Assembly (NCBI RefSeq): GCF_002086635.1 | Contig: NZ_MVHD01000001.1 | Span: 223,484 to 287,483, forward strand | Source of the DNA: Mycobacterium alsense | GTDB taxonomy: Bacteria > Actinomycetota > Actinomycetes > Mycobacteriales > Mycobacteriaceae | Direction of reading: 5' to 3' | Length of the DNA: 64,000 bases | Shown: positions 1 to 8,458 of the stretch, piece by piece | Numbering within the stretch: position 1 is the stretch's first letter | Layout of the letters: each line of letters starts with the position of its first letter | Notes under the pieces: generated by a model | What the model was told of the DNA's origin: nothing | Databases searched by the model: none | Seen by the model: only the letters and a program-made list of their open reading frames with translations | Translations under genes and position numbers: made by a program

Positions 1-754
1 GCAACAGGGCGACGTGGCCGGCGACGCGGCGACCGCGATCGGTCATCCGCAGCCTGCGCACGGCCGCGCAGGCCAGGGCGCCGGCGGTGAACTGCGTCAC
101 GATGCGCGGCAGCCAGCTCCACGGCGTGTAGAAGTGGCCGCTGGCCAGCAACATGACCATCGGCGGCAGCGACGCCGCGAACGCCAGCAACATCAGGTTG
201 CGCGCCCTGGTCGTCTGCTTCATCCGCAAGATCACCAGCACCAGCAGGCCGAACAGCAGGTACGCCAGCCATTCCGCGCTGATCGACCAGGCGGGCCCGT
301 CCCAGCTGGAGTCGTCGAAGAACGGCACAAACCACAACTGCACCAACAGGATCTGGCGCACGTAGCTGACCGCGGTGAGCTGGCCGGCGTCGGGCGACGG
401 CACGTGACCGACGTGGAGCGTGAAGATCACCCACAGGGCGGCGAGGTGCAGCGTGACCAGGTACACCGGCCACACCCGGGCCAGCCGCAGCCACAGGAAG
501 TGCAGGGTGGCACGCGTCGACCACCTCCGGCCCAGGCGCTCGAGGTAGTTCCAGGTGAGGACGAATCCGCTGAGGATGAAGAAGAGGTCGACGCCCTGGG
601 CCCCGCAATTGAGCACCGGCGCCAGGGCCTGCAGGAGGCCGGGCGAGGCGTCGCCCAGCATCGGCCGGAAGTGGAACAGCACCACCCACACCGCGGCGAC
701 GATGCGAAGTCCCGTCAGTGCCTTGATCTCGCCCTTGATCTCTATCGTCCCCAC
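1..754 (-). CDS. Membrane acyltransferase (acyltransferase-3 family), 3' part cut by window edge
   Basis: About 251 codons are visible; the C-terminus lies beyond the window. The GTG at 754 begins VGTIEIKGEIKALTGLRIVA, followed by a family-typical LFHF and by DLFFILSGFVLTWNYLERLG near residues 75-95. These are acyltransferase-3 (OafA/NodX type) signatures: integral membrane enzymes that transfer acyl groups to sugars or lipids. Several hydrophobic segments follow. The equivalent I recall is Rv0517, a possible membrane acyltransferase of about 436 residues, which also lies divergent from the STAS gene. The substrate cannot be told from the sequence. The start is chosen because no in-frame start with better context was seen upstream. 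Confidence 0.85.
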   Translation of the reverse strand, partial: MGTIEIKGEIKALTGLRIVAAVWVVLFHFRPMLGDASPGLLQALAPVLNCGAQGVDLFFILSGFVLTWNYLERLGRRWSTRATLHFLWLRLARVWPVYLVTLHLAALWVIFTLHVGHVPSPDAGQLTAVSYVRQILLVQLWFVPFFDDSSWDGPAWSISAEWLAYLLFGLLVLVILRMKQTTRARNLMLLAFAASLPPMVMLLASGHFYTPWSWLPRIVTQFTAGALACAAVRRLRMTDRGRRVAGHVALL

Positions 755-1018
755 AGGGCTTTCTTTCCGTCTGGGCCGCGCCGCTTTCGTATCCGATTAG
801 CCTGGCGACCGGGCGATCTCGGCATCACAGCAGCCCCCCGACCGAGCACCCGGCAGCCCACGCAGCCTAACAGCGCCGGCGCGGCGACGGCGTGAGGGGC
901 CGTGGCGTGGTGGCCGAAAACGCCTCGAGTGGCTTCTTAGCAAAGAGTTAGAGGCGGCTTTCGGTCCCCTTAGGTTTTGCGGGCACCGTAGTAGACAGGT
1001 TCTTCGAATGGGGCGCAC
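755..1018. other. Divergent intergenic region, acyltransferase / oprA
   Basis: 264 bp between two divergent starts must hold promoters for both. I see no clear operator, long inverted repeat or RNA gene. The part next to oprA is less GC-rich than its surroundings, but no sigma-factor site could be assigned with confidence. Confidence 0.5.
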
Positions 1019-1471
1019 ATGACAATCGCACACGTCGCGACTCGACGCGGTTACGGCACGATTGAGTGCGATGGCGCCCAGATCCGGGCCCATTGCCGGC
1101 ACCTGGCGACCGTGGTGACCATCCGCGGTGACATCGACGCCGTCAACGTCGACCGGGTCGGCGAGCACGTTCGGCGCTTCGTCCTCGGGGGCAACCCGCT
1201 GGTGCTCGACCTGAGCGACGTCAATCACTTTGCCGCGGCGGGCATTTCGCTGGTGCACCGGCTCGACGAGGCCTGCCGCGCCGCCGGGGTGGAGTGGACA
1301 CTGGTCGCCGGCCCGGCGGCCATGGAGCTGCTGGGCGTCCGCCGCGACCAGGACGACACCGCGGAGATGTTCCCGATCGCGCGCTCGGTGCGCGAGGCGC
1401 TTCGCACCCTGGCGGACGCGATCGTCGACCGCCGTCAGCTCGTGCTGCCGCTCATCAAGAAGACGGCTTAG
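1019..1471 (+). CDS. oprA: STAS-domain anti-anti-sigma-factor-like protein (Rv0516c/OprA type)
   Basis: 150 residues. The STAS core runs from about residue 30 to 125, with LVLDLSDVNHFAAAGISLVH at about 61-80, matching the DLS-x3-F-x3-G phosphosite loop of SpoIIAA-like proteins. Where classical members carry the phosphorylated Ser/Thr, this protein has Ala-Ala-Ala-Gly. The second residue is Thr, which fits reported work on M. tuberculosis Rv0516c, where PknD phosphorylates Thr2 and the protein acts in osmotic-stress signalling. It is convergent with the small membrane gene after it, and the stop codons overlap by 4 bp. Function is inferred from family and position. Confidence 0.88.
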   Translation: MTIAHVATRRGYGTIECDGAQIRAHCRHLATVVTIRGDIDAVNVDRVGEHVRRFVLGGNPLVLDLSDVNHFAAAGISLVHRLDEACRAAGVEWTLVAGPAAMELLGVRRDQDDTAEMFPIARSVREALRTLADAIVDRRQLVLPLIKKTA

Positions 1472-1731
1472 CCTTTGCCGGCCCGCCGCCCCCGCACCAG
1501 CCGGGCGGCCCCCAGCACCGCCAGCACTCCGGCGGTCGTCGCCAGCACCGTGGTCAGCAGCAGCATCTGCGGGCTATAGACCAGCGACGTCGTGGACGGC
1601 TCCCCGTCCGCGATCGGCGCCACGCTCACTATGCGGCGCGCGTGCATCCAGCAAACGCCCGCGCCCACCAGCGCGGTGCAGGCCAGCACGAGCTGGATCC
1701 AGGCCTTGACGCCGCCGAGGCGGGCGGTCAC
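1468..1731 (-). CDS. Small conserved membrane protein (Rv0514-like)
   Basis: 87 residues from a GTG at 1731 that overlaps the stop of the upstream gene as GTGA, so translation is probably coupled. Two hydrophobic segments are visible: about residues 7-23 (AWIQLVLACTALVGAGV) and 50-75 (MLLLTTVLATTAGVLAVLGA), followed by a basic tail (RLVRGRRAGKG). It is the last gene of the hem cluster. No enzymatic motif is seen. The match to Rv0514 rests on order, size and topology. Confidence 0.8.
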   Translation of the reverse strand: MTARLGGVKAWIQLVLACTALVGAGVCWMHARRIVSVAPIADGEPSTTSLVYSPQMLLLTTVLATTAGVLAVLGAARLVRGRRAGKG

Positions 1732-2279
1732 GGCAGTGGCCCGTCGTCGAACCGGTCGTCGCCGGCGTCGTCGGGGACGTCGGATCCGGCGGGTTCGACC
1801 CGTTCCTGGACGAGCGGGGTCAGCGCCGCCCGCAGCTGGCGGTGGCGACGCGCCCAGGCCTGGGCGGTGCGATCCCCCGTGAGCTTGAGCCCGATGCCGA
1901 TCCGGTGGCGTGGCACCCCGGTCAGCTCGCCGAGCGCCCGCGCCGACTGCCAGCGCGCGAGCTCCTTGCCGGAGGCCTCGTGGTGCTCGGGCTCCGGATA
2001 GACCTTGACGATCTCGCGCACCAGGATGGTTTCGGTGCCCTGGCGCAGGGCCTCCGGGGTGAGCTCGACCGAGACATGGATCCGGGCCGCCTTCACCTGC
2101 AGTCCGACGAACGACGACACCAGCACCAAAAAGATCGCCGGGACGACGAACGACACCGGGGCGCCGCTCCAGATCTGAATCACGACCATGGCCCCGGCCG
2201 CGGCCGGGCCCAGCGCCACCCACCACCAGCTGGCGCCGCGCTCGTAGAACAGCGGCTCTTGTTGGTTGTCTGCTGTCAC
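1728..2279 (-). CDS. Conserved membrane protein (Rv0513-like)
   Basis: 183 residues, GTG start overlapping the hemB stop by 4 bp (GTGA). Two hydrophobic segments lie near the N-terminus (about residues 19-36 and 42-62), with a soluble C-terminal region of about 120 residues. That region holds a charged stretch (VREIVKVYPEPEHHEASGKE) and ends in an acidic tail (DVPDDAGDDRFDD). It reads like a membrane-anchored protein with a cytosolic PH-like or regulatory part, but no specific domain is recognised. Its place in the hem cluster suggests co-expression, not necessarily a role in haem synthesis. Confidence 0.82.
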   Translation of the reverse strand: MTADNQQEPLFYERGASWWWVALGPAAAGAMVVIQIWSGAPVSFVVPAIFLVLVSSFVGLQVKAARIHVSVELTPEALRQGTETILVREIVKVYPEPEHHEASGKELARWQSARALGELTGVPRHRIGIGLKLTGDRTAQAWARRHRQLRAALTPLVQERVEPAGSDVPDDAGDDRFDDGPLP

Positions 2280-3265
2280 GAAAGCCAGCCTGCCGCATCC
2301 GCGGCCCAGTAGGTGAGCACGATGTCCGCGCCGGCGCGCCGGATGCTGGTCAACGATTCCAGCGCCGCGGCCCGCTCGTCGATCCAGTCGTTAGCGGCCG
2401 CCGCGCAGATCATCGCGTACTCCCCCGAGACCTGATAGGCGGCCACCGGCACCGGCGAGATCGAGGCCGCGGCCGACACCACATCCAGATAGCCCATCGC
2501 GGGCTTGACCATCACGATGTCGGCGCCCTCGTCCAGATCGAGCCGGACCTCGCGCAGCGCCTCGCGGAAGTTGCCCGGCTCCTGCTGGTAGGTGCGCCGG
2601 TCCCCGGACAGGCTCGAGCTCACCGCCTCGCGGAAGGGTCCGTAGAACGCCGAGGCGAACTTGGCGGCGTACGCCAGGATCACCACGTCGCTGTGGCCCG
2701 CGGCGTCCAGGCCGTCGCGGATCGCCGCCACCTGGCCGTCCATCATCCCGCTCGGTCCGACCACGTGGGCACCCGATTCCGCTTGCGCCACCGCAAGTTT
2801 GACGTACTGCGCCAGCGTGGCGTCGTTGTCGACCCTGCCCGCCCGGTCCAATATCCCGCAGTGCCCGTGATCGGTGAACTCGTCGAGGCAGGTGTCGGCC
2901 ATCAACACGGTGGAGTCGCCGAGGTCCTTGGCCAGCTCGCGCAGCGCGACGTTGAGGATGCCGTCGGGGTCGGCGCCGGCCGAGCCGGTCGAGTCCTTGT
3001 CCTGGTCGCGCGGCACCCCGAACAGCATCAGCCCGCCCACCCCGGCGGCGACGGCGGCTTCGGCGGCCTTGCGCAGCGAATCCCGGCTGTGCTGAACAAC
3101 CTTGGGCATGGATGGGATGGGCCTAGGCTCGTCGATGCCGTCGGCGACAAACATCGGCAACACCAAATGCCTTGGCTCCAGAGACGTTTGCGCCACCAGG
3201 CGACGCAGCGCGGCGGTCGAGCGGAGCCGTCGCGGGCGCTGCCGGGGGTAGGCGTCCATGCTCAT
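2276..3265 (-). CDS. hemB: Porphobilinogen synthase (delta-aminolevulinic acid dehydratase)
   Basis: 329 residues, typical length. The enzyme condenses two 5-aminolevulinate molecules to porphobilinogen in the cytosol. Visible landmarks are the metal-site stretch DTCLDEFTDHGHCG, the first active-site lysine in LAYAAKFASAFYGPF, and the Schiff-base lysine in DIVMVKPAMGYLD. The metal loop is mixed: two of the three cysteines of zinc-type enzymes are present and the middle one is Asp. An in-frame ATG six bases downstream (3259) is a possible alternative start. It lies 91 bp after hemD with a possible promoter of its own in that gap. Confidence 0.96.
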   Translation of the reverse strand: MSMDAYPRQRPRRLRSTAALRRLVAQTSLEPRHLVLPMFVADGIDEPRPIPSMPKVVQHSRDSLRKAAEAAVAAGVGGLMLFGVPRDQDKDSTGSAGADPDGILNVALRELAKDLGDSTVLMADTCLDEFTDHGHCGILDRAGRVDNDATLAQYVKLAVAQAESGAHVVGPSGMMDGQVAAIRDGLDAAGHSDVVILAYAAKFASAFYGPFREAVSSSLSGDRRTYQQEPGNFREALREVRLDLDEGADIVMVKPAMGYLDVVSAAASISPVPVAAYQVSGEYAMICAAAANDWIDERAAALESLTSIRRAGADIVLTYWAADAAGWLS

Positions 3266-3313
3266 CGCGCGGTTTCGCAGCCGCGAGCGTCCGCAAAATG
3301 CCAGCCTCGACGG

Positions 3314-3333
3314 CGTGTCGCTGTATAGACACG
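3314..3333 (-). promoter_or_regulatory. Inverted repeat with TATA-like core upstream of hemB
   Basis: In the 91-bp hemD-hemB gap the minus strand reads CGTGTCTATACAGCGACACG: 6-bp arms around an 8-bp centre containing TATACAG. Such an arrangement could be an operator over a -10 element giving hemB its own promoter. No known regulator motif is recognised, so this is only a candidate. Confidence 0.3.
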
Positions 3334-3356
3334 CTCGCTCGCCGGCGGGGGCGCCA

Positions 3357-5042
3357 CTAGCGCCTGCGGCTCTTCTTGCGCGGCGGCGGCAGCGCCCCCT
3401 CGGCGCGCAGCCGCGCGGCGTGCTCGGCCAGCGCGTCGACCAGGGGGCCGACGGCGGCGGTGTCGGGCTGGACGTCCACCCGCAGGCCGAACTCGGCGGC
3501 GGTCTCGGCGGTCTTGGGGCCGATGCAGGCGATGATCGTGCGCGCGTGCGGCTTTCCGGCGATGCCGACCAGGTTGCGCACGGTCGAGCTGGAGGTGAAG
3601 CACACCGCGTCGAAGCCGCCCGTCTTGATCATCTCGCGGGTGGCCGCCGGCGGCGGCGCGGCGCGCACGGTCCGGTAGGCGGTGACGTCCTCGATCTCCC
3701 AGCCGCGCTCGCGCAGCCCCTCGGCCAGCGTCTCGGTGGCGATATCGGCCCGCGGCAGCAGGACCCGGTTCACCGGGTCGAAAACGCTGTCGTAGGGCGG
3801 GAAGTCGTCGAGCAGGCCCAGCGAGGACTGTTCCCCGGCCGGCACCAGCTCCGGGCTGATGCCGAAGGCGCGGACCCGGTCGGCGGTCGACTCGCCGACG
3901 CAGGCGATCTTCACCCCGGAGAACGCGCGGGCGTCCAGGCCGAACTCGCCGAACTTCTCCCACACCGCGCGCACCGCGTTGGTGGAGGTGAAGACCACCC
4001 ACTGGAATCGGCCGTCGACCAGCCCCTTGACCGCCCGCTCCATCTGGGCGGGGCTGCGCGGCGGCTCGACGGCGATGGTCGGCACCTCGATCGGCACCGC
4101 GCCGTAAGAGGTCAGGCGCTCGCTCATCTCGCCGGCCTGGTCCTTGGTGCGCGGCACCAGCACCGTCCAGCCGTACAGCGCGCGGCTTTCCCACCAGTTC
4201 AGCTTCGCCCGGCTGGCCACCGTCTTGCCGATGGTCACGACCAGCGGACCGGTCATCGGGCCGGCCGGGTCGCTCCCGCCCAGCGCGGCCGGATCGGTCA
4301 GGCCCGCCAGCGTCGTCTCCACCGAACGCTGCTGGCAGGTGGTGCCCTGCGCGGTCACCACGCAGGGGGTCGTCTCGGCCAGCTCGTGCTCGATCAGGGC
4401 GCGGGCGGCGTCGGGCAGGTCCGCCGCGCCTGCCTGCAGGATCAGTGGCCCGGGGGCCGCGGCCAGCGCTTCGTAGTCGATGTCCTTGGCGTCGACGCGC
4501 ACGTCGGCCACCGTGTGCGACGAGCCCAACGGCAGCCCCGCGTAGGTGGGGACGGCGCTGGTGGCGGCCAGGCCGGGCACGATCTCGATGCGCAGGTGGC
4601 TGCGCGCGACGGCGTTCACCTCGGCGATCACCGCATCGACCGTCAGTGGGTCCCCGGCCACCAGCCGCACCACGTCGGCGCCGGAACGGGCCTCGGCGGT
4701 CAGCGTCTTGGCGACCTCGGCGGGTTCGCCCAGGGCCGGGCGGATGTCGGGTCCGCCGGGGATCACCGCGGGCGCGGCCTGGCCGGGGTCGCCGTCGGGG
4801 GCGCCCTCGCCGTTGGCGGGGGCCGGGTCGGCCGGCGCCGGGCCGGACACGGGTGGCAGGTCCTTGCCGATCAGCGCGAGCACGGTTTCGGGCACGTCGG
4901 GGTCGGTGAACACCAGGACGGCGTTGGCCAGCACCGAGGCGGCCCGAGCCGTCAACAGGCCGGGATCGCCGGGGCCGGATCCCACGAACGTGATGTGGCC
5001 CGGCCTCGGTTTGCGCCCACGCATGCTCGGTTGGCGAGTCAT
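3357..5042 (-). CDS. hemD: Uroporphyrinogen-III synthase fused to a SUMT-like methyltransferase domain
   Basis: 561 residues, twice a stand-alone HemD. Residues about 15-255 form a tetrapyrrole methyltransferase-like domain starting GHITFVGSGPGDPGLLT (SAM-site glycine loop as in CobA/CysG). Residues about 265-540 match uroporphyrinogen-III synthase (YGWTVLVPRTKDQAGEMSERL onward, then VVFTSTNAVRAVWEKFGEFG), which cyclises hydroxymethylbilane. The C-terminus is a basic tail (PPRKKSRRR). It lies 36 bp after hemC. A GGGAGCG element precedes the ATG. Whether the first domain methylates uroporphyrinogen III in vivo is not shown by sequence. Confidence 0.94.
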   Translation of the reverse strand: MTRQPSMRGRKPRPGHITFVGSGPGDPGLLTARAASVLANAVLVFTDPDVPETVLALIGKDLPPVSGPAPADPAPANGEGAPDGDPGQAAPAVIPGGPDIRPALGEPAEVAKTLTAEARSGADVVRLVAGDPLTVDAVIAEVNAVARSHLRIEIVPGLAATSAVPTYAGLPLGSSHTVADVRVDAKDIDYEALAAAPGPLILQAGAADLPDAARALIEHELAETTPCVVTAQGTTCQQRSVETTLAGLTDPAALGGSDPAGPMTGPLVVTIGKTVASRAKLNWWESRALYGWTVLVPRTKDQAGEMSERLTSYGAVPIEVPTIAVEPPRSPAQMERAVKGLVDGRFQWVVFTSTNAVRAVWEKFGEFGLDARAFSGVKIACVGESTADRVRAFGISPELVPAGEQSSLGLLDDFPPYDSVFDPVNRVLLPRADIATETLAEGLRERGWEIEDVTAYRTVRAAPPPAATREMIKTGGFDAVCFTSSSTVRNLVGIAGKPHARTIIACIGPKTAETAAEFGLRVDVQPDTAAVGPLVDALAEHAARLRAEGALPPPRKKSRRR

Positions 5043-5078
5043 TGTCGCTCCCAGTTCATCTCACTCAACTTTTTCAAG

Positions 5079-6026
5079 TCATTCGCTTTCGGTGGGCGGG
5101 CCCTGCCGCGCCGCCGACATCAGCTCCCGCGCCCCCAGTTCGAACAGCTCCGCGGCGACCGAAAGCCCAAGCTCTCGAGCCCGACCGGGAGTGCCGATGC
5201 CGGACGCGCGGATCACATCGGACCCGTCCAGCGCCGCCACGCAGCCGCGCAGCGACAGCTCTTCGAAGACGCGGCCTTCCTCATCGATGGACTCGACCAC
5301 CTCGGCGATGGCGCCCACCGGCGCGGAGCAACCGGCCTCCAGTTCGGCCAGCAGGGCTCGCTCCGCGGTGACCGCCGCGCGGGTGTCGGCGTCGTCCAAC
5401 TCCGCCAGGACCGCGGCCAGCTGATCACCGGCCCGGCATTCGACGGCGAGCGCTCCCTGAGCCGGTGCGGGCAACATCTGCACCGGCTCTAGCGTCTCGG
5501 TGACATCGCCGAGGCGGCCCAGCCGGGCGAGACCGGCCCGGGCCACCACGATGGCGTCTAGTTCACCACTGCTTACCCTGTTCAACCTGGTATCTAGGTT
5601 GCCTCGTAGGGGGCGGATTTCCAAACCGAGACCCAATGCTCTAAGCTGTGCGGCCCGCCGGGGCGACGACGTGCCCACCAGCGAGCCCGCCGGCAACTCC
5701 CCGAGCACCAGCCCGTCGCGGGCGACGAGCGCGTCGCGGGGGTCGTTGCGCGGGGGTATCGCCGCGATGGTGAACCGGGGGTCATCGGCGGTCGGCAAAT
5801 CCTTGTGGGAGTGCACCGCGGCGTCGACGCGGCCGTCCTCGATGGCCTCCCGCAGCGCGGTGGTGAACGCGCCCACGCCCAGGGTCTGGATGGGTGCCGA
5901 CGACCGATCGCCGGCGGTGCTGATGGTGACCAGCTCCGCGGGGTGGCCGTTGGCGATCAAAGCGTCCCTGACGACCCCGGCCTGGGTGGTGGCCAACAGG
6001 CTGCCCCGCGTGCCTATCCGGATCAC
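5079..6026 (-). CDS. hemC: Hydroxymethylbilane synthase (porphobilinogen deaminase)
   Basis: 315 residues from the GTG at 6026, giving [17 protein letters not shown], the usual HemC N-terminus; a TTG at 6035 would add three residues. The protein polymerises four porphobilinogens. The dipyrromethane cofactor attaches to the Cys in [15 protein letters not shown] (about residue 245). Other family blocks are VHSHKDLPT and [20 protein letters not shown]. It starts 13 bp after the hemA stop, so it is in the same transcription unit. Confidence 0.95.
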   Translation of the reverse strand: MIRIGTRGSLLATTQAGVVRDALIANGHPAELVTISTAGDRSSAPIQTLGVGAFTTALREAIEDGRVDAAVHSHKDLPTADDPRFTIAAIPPRNDPRDALVARDGLVLGELPAGSLVGTSSPRRAAQLRALGLGLEIRPLRGNLDTRLNRVSSGELDAIVVARAGLARLGRLGDVTETLEPVQMLPAPAQGALAVECRAGDQLAAVLAELDDADTRAAVTAERALLAELEAGCSAPVGAIAEVVESIDEEGRVFEELSLRGCVAALDGSDVIRASGIGTPGRARELGLSVAAELFELGARELMSAARQGPPTESE

Positions 6027-6039
6027 GTGCGCCAATCGG

Positions 6040-7419
6040 CTACTCGCCCGGCTGGGCCTGGGCGCCCGCGTCGAATCCGGTTGGCATGACTGGCAATTCG
6101 GCTGCGGCGACGGCGGCCACCGAGTCGATGGCGGTCTGGTCGAGTTCGAACAGCTCGCGCAGGGCCTCGGCGTAGCTGTCCCCGCCCGGGGCGCTGGCGA
6201 GCTGCTTGATGCGCACCGTGGGCGCGTGCAGCAGCTTGTCGACCACCCGCCGCACGGTGCGGGCCACCTCCTCGCGGTGGGTGCTGTCGAGGCCCGGCAA
6301 GCGGTTGTCCAGGCGCAGCAGCTCCGCCTCGACGACGTCGGCGGCGCGCTGGCGCAGGGCGGTCACGGTCGGGGTGACCTCGGCCATGCGCTGCGTGGCC
6401 AGGTAGGTGGCGACCTCGGCCGCCACGATGTGGCGGGCGGCGTCGACGTCGGCGGCCGCGGCGTGGGCCGACGGTTCGCGCTGCACGCGGTCCACGTCGA
6501 CCACCCAGACGCCGGGCAGCCCGGTCACCGCCGGATCGACGTCGCGCGGCATGCCCAGGTCGCAGATCACCAGGGGATGGGCCGATTCGTCACGGCCGGT
6601 GGCCGCCAGCGCGTGGTGCACGTCGGCCAGCGAAACCACCGGGCTGACCGCACCCGTGCAGCTGACCACCACATCGGCGTCGGCCAGCGCGTCGGCCAGC
6701 CGGTCCAGGGTCAGCGCATCGGCCCGCACGCCGGCTTCGCGGATCTTGCGGGCCAGCCGCTGGGCCCGCGGCAGCGACCGGTTGAGCACCCGGATGCGCT
6801 CGATGCCGGCCCGGGCCAGGTGCGCCGATGACAGCGCACCCATCGATCCGGCGCCGATGACCACGGCGTTCTTGCCGGCCAGTCGGCCCAGCCTGCGTTC
6901 GGCGATGCTCAGGGCGACCGACACCACCGAGGCGCCGGCGGCGTCGATGGCGGTCTCGGAATGGACCCGCTTGCCCACCGACAGCGCCCGCTGGGCCAGC
7001 TCGTGCAGAACGCGGCCGACGGTGCGGTTGGTCTCGGCGGCCGCGTAGGCGCGGCGCACCTGGCCCAGCACCTGCTGCTCGCCGACCACCGCCGAGTCCA
7101 GGCCGCTGGCCACCGTAAACAGGTGCTCGACGGCGGCCTCGCTGTAGCGCACGTAGGCGTACTTGGTCAGGTCGCCCATCGACATCCCGGAATGGTCCGA
7201 CAGCACCTGCCCGACCACCGCCAGCCCGCCGTGGAACGCGTCGACGACGGCGTAGACCTCGACCCTGTTGCAGGTGGACAGCACCATCGCCTCGGTCACC
7301 AGGGGGGACTGCAACACCCGGTCGACGATTTTGACCTGATCGGATTCGTCGATGCTGAGTTGTTCCAGGACGGAGACCGGGGCACTGCGGTGCGAGACCC
7401 CGAAGAGCAGGATGCTCAC
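6040..7419 (-). CDS. hemA: Glutamyl-tRNA reductase
   Basis: 459 residues from GTG 7419, preceded by AGGTGA at good spacing; the product begins [20 protein letters not shown], the family start. It reduces Glu-tRNA to glutamate-1-semialdehyde, the first committed step of tetrapyrrole synthesis. The catalytic Cys is in [12 protein letters not shown] (about residue 50), the NADPH site in [20 protein letters not shown], and the dimerisation domain occupies the last 100 residues. First haem gene of the hemACDB order. Confidence 0.96.
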   Translation of the reverse strand: MSILLFGVSHRSAPVSVLEQLSIDESDQVKIVDRVLQSPLVTEAMVLSTCNRVEVYAVVDAFHGGLAVVGQVLSDHSGMSMGDLTKYAYVRYSEAAVEHLFTVASGLDSAVVGEQQVLGQVRRAYAAAETNRTVGRVLHELAQRALSVGKRVHSETAIDAAGASVVSVALSIAERRLGRLAGKNAVVIGAGSMGALSSAHLARAGIERIRVLNRSLPRAQRLARKIREAGVRADALTLDRLADALADADVVVSCTGAVSPVVSLADVHHALAATGRDESAHPLVICDLGMPRDVDPAVTGLPGVWVVDVDRVQREPSAHAAAADVDAARHIVAAEVATYLATQRMAEVTPTVTALRQRAADVVEAELLRLDNRLPGLDSTHREEVARTVRRVVDKLLHAPTVRIKQLASAPGGDSYAEALRELFELDQTAIDSVAAVAAAELPVMPTGFDAGAQAQPGE

Positions 7420-7518
7420 GGCAGCATCACCTGGCCAGCTCCCTTGCTTCCTCCAGTAACTGAACTGCTGTCCACGGTAAACGTTGATCAGCTGGGCTAC
7501 CAAATAATTGCCGGCGGA

Positions 7519-7776
7519 CTACCGGCCCAGATCGGCCCGCAGCCGGGGCTCGTCGATCTCCCAGTAACTGTGCTCGCGGCCGTCGAGCAGCACCACCGGC
7601 AGCCGGTCGCCGAATTCGGCCCGCAGCCCCGGCTCGCCCGCCAGCGCCTTGGCGTCGACGTCGGTCGTCGCCAGCTCGAAGCCCAACTCGTCGGCGAGTT
7701 CCGCCAGGCGGGCCCGCACCCGCGCGCAGATCGTGCAGCCGTCGCGGGTCAGCAGCTCCACGCTGTGCCGCGTCAT
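7519..7776 (-). CDS. Glutaredoxin-like thioredoxin-fold protein (Rv0508-like)
   Basis: 85 residues. The N-terminal VELLTRDGCTICARVRARL carries a CxxC redox pair at about residues 12-15, and the C-terminal LPVVLLDGREHSYWEIDEPRL has the cis-Pro loop of the glutaredoxin/DUF836 fold. A thiol-disulfide role is likely; the partner is unknown. It lies 99 bp upstream of hemA on the same strand. The ATG is chosen because the sequence before it is low-complexity (short tandem repeat) and unrelated to the fold. Confidence 0.85.
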   Translation of the reverse strand: MTRHSVELLTRDGCTICARVRARLAELADELGFELATTDVDAKALAGEPGLRAEFGDRLPVVLLDGREHSYWEIDEPRLRADLGR

Positions 7777-7800
7777 GGCACCAGTCTGCCTGGTGACCCC

Positions 7801-7827
7801 GGAGTGACCCGGAGTGACCCGGAGTGA
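7801..7827. repeat. 10-bp tandem repeat, about 2.7 copies
   Basis: GGAGTGACCC is repeated head to tail twice and then as GGAGTGA, with a related GGTGACCCC just before. It sits in the short divergent gap between the glutaredoxin-like gene and the esx-like pair. It could be a small replication-slippage repeat or tandem binding sites; nothing further can be said. Confidence 0.6.
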
Positions 7828-7863
7828 ATTGTGGGGCCGCGCCGCGGCGGTTACGTTGCCGCT

Positions 7864-8175
7864 GTGGCTGCCGAGGACACGTTGCGCGTCGACCCGCCGG
7901 CGATGCGGGCGTTCGCCGAGGCGCTGTCGGGTCGCGCCGAGGAGCTGCGACACCGGTTCGCCGCGCTCGACGATCAGGTCGGCCGGCTGCTGGGCGGCTG
8001 GCGCGGGCCGTCGGGCGGCGCGTACGCCTCGGCGTGGGAGCTGTGGCACCGGGGCGCCGGCGAGGTCGAGGTGGGCCTGTCGTTGCTGGCGCGGCTGGTC
8101 GCGGAGGCCGGCGGGCTGTACCGGGAGCACGAGGCGGCGTCCGCCCGGGCGCTGCGCGGAGTGCGCCGTGGCTGA
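7864..8175 (+). CDS. esxF: WXG100 protein, EsxF-like
   Basis: 103 residues from GTG 7864 (VAAEDTLRVDPPAMRAFAEA). It has the helix-turn-helix WXG100 layout with LLGGWRGPSGGAYASAWELW at about 50-69, and a C-terminal YREHE that fits the YxxxD/E type VII export signal. Recalled similarity is to M. tuberculosis EsxF (Rv3905c), which shares GGWRG, GSAYGSAWELWHRGAGEV and the same length. The partner gene follows with an 8-bp overlap. In M. tuberculosis this pair precedes cpnT; here it lies between the hem cluster and serB1. Likely forms a heterodimer with the next protein for type VII export. Confidence 0.85.
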   Translation: MAAEDTLRVDPPAMRAFAEALSGRAEELRHRFAALDDQVGRLLGGWRGPSGGAYASAWELWHRGAGEVEVGLSLLARLVAEAGGLYREHEAASARALRGVRRG

Positions 8176-8458
8176 GCCGTTTCGGGTGGATCCCCAGGCG
8201 TTGGCCGACGCGGTGCATCGCATGGCGGAGTTTCAGCGCTACGCCGAGCACATGCTCACCGAAATCGATTCCCTGGTAAGCGATTTGCACTCGGAGTGGA
8301 CGGGCCAGGGCGCGGCGGCCCACGCCGAGGCGCACCGGCACTGGGCGCGCGGCGAGGCGATGATGCGCGAGGCGCTGGCCCAATTGCGGGCCGCGGGCGC
8401 GACCGCCCACCGCAACTACACCGGCGCCATGTCGGCGAACCTGGCCATGTGGTCCTGA
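8168..8458 (+). CDS. esxE: WXG100 protein, EsxE-like
   Basis: 96 residues from GTG 8168, overlapping the preceding gene by 8 bp. The turn motif is WTG in LHSEWTGQGAAAHAEAHRHW (about 41-60); the C-terminus is AHRNYTGAMSANLAMWS. This strongly recalls M. tuberculosis EsxE (Rv3904c; TWTGEGAAAHAEAQRHWA, NYTGAMATNLGMWS). No YxxxD/E signal is seen here, so the partner would supply it, as is usual in Esx pairs. No toxin or ESX core gene is adjacent. Confidence 0.85.
   Translation: MAEPFRVDPQALADAVHRMAEFQRYAEHMLTEIDSLVSDLHSEWTGQGAAAHAEAHRHWARGEAMMREALAQLRAAGATAHRNYTGAMSANLAMWS

Noticed and set aside
14..895. A 293-codon plus-strand open frame at the window start
   Set aside because: The minus strand encodes a recognisable membrane acyltransferase; the plus translation is Gln/His/Arg-rich shadow.
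3258..5492. A 744-codon open frame on the plus strand across the hem genes
   Set aside because: It lies opposite hemD and hemC, which have clear family motifs; its translation is low-complexity Gly/Arg/His/Gln of the kind produced by the antisense of high-GC genes.
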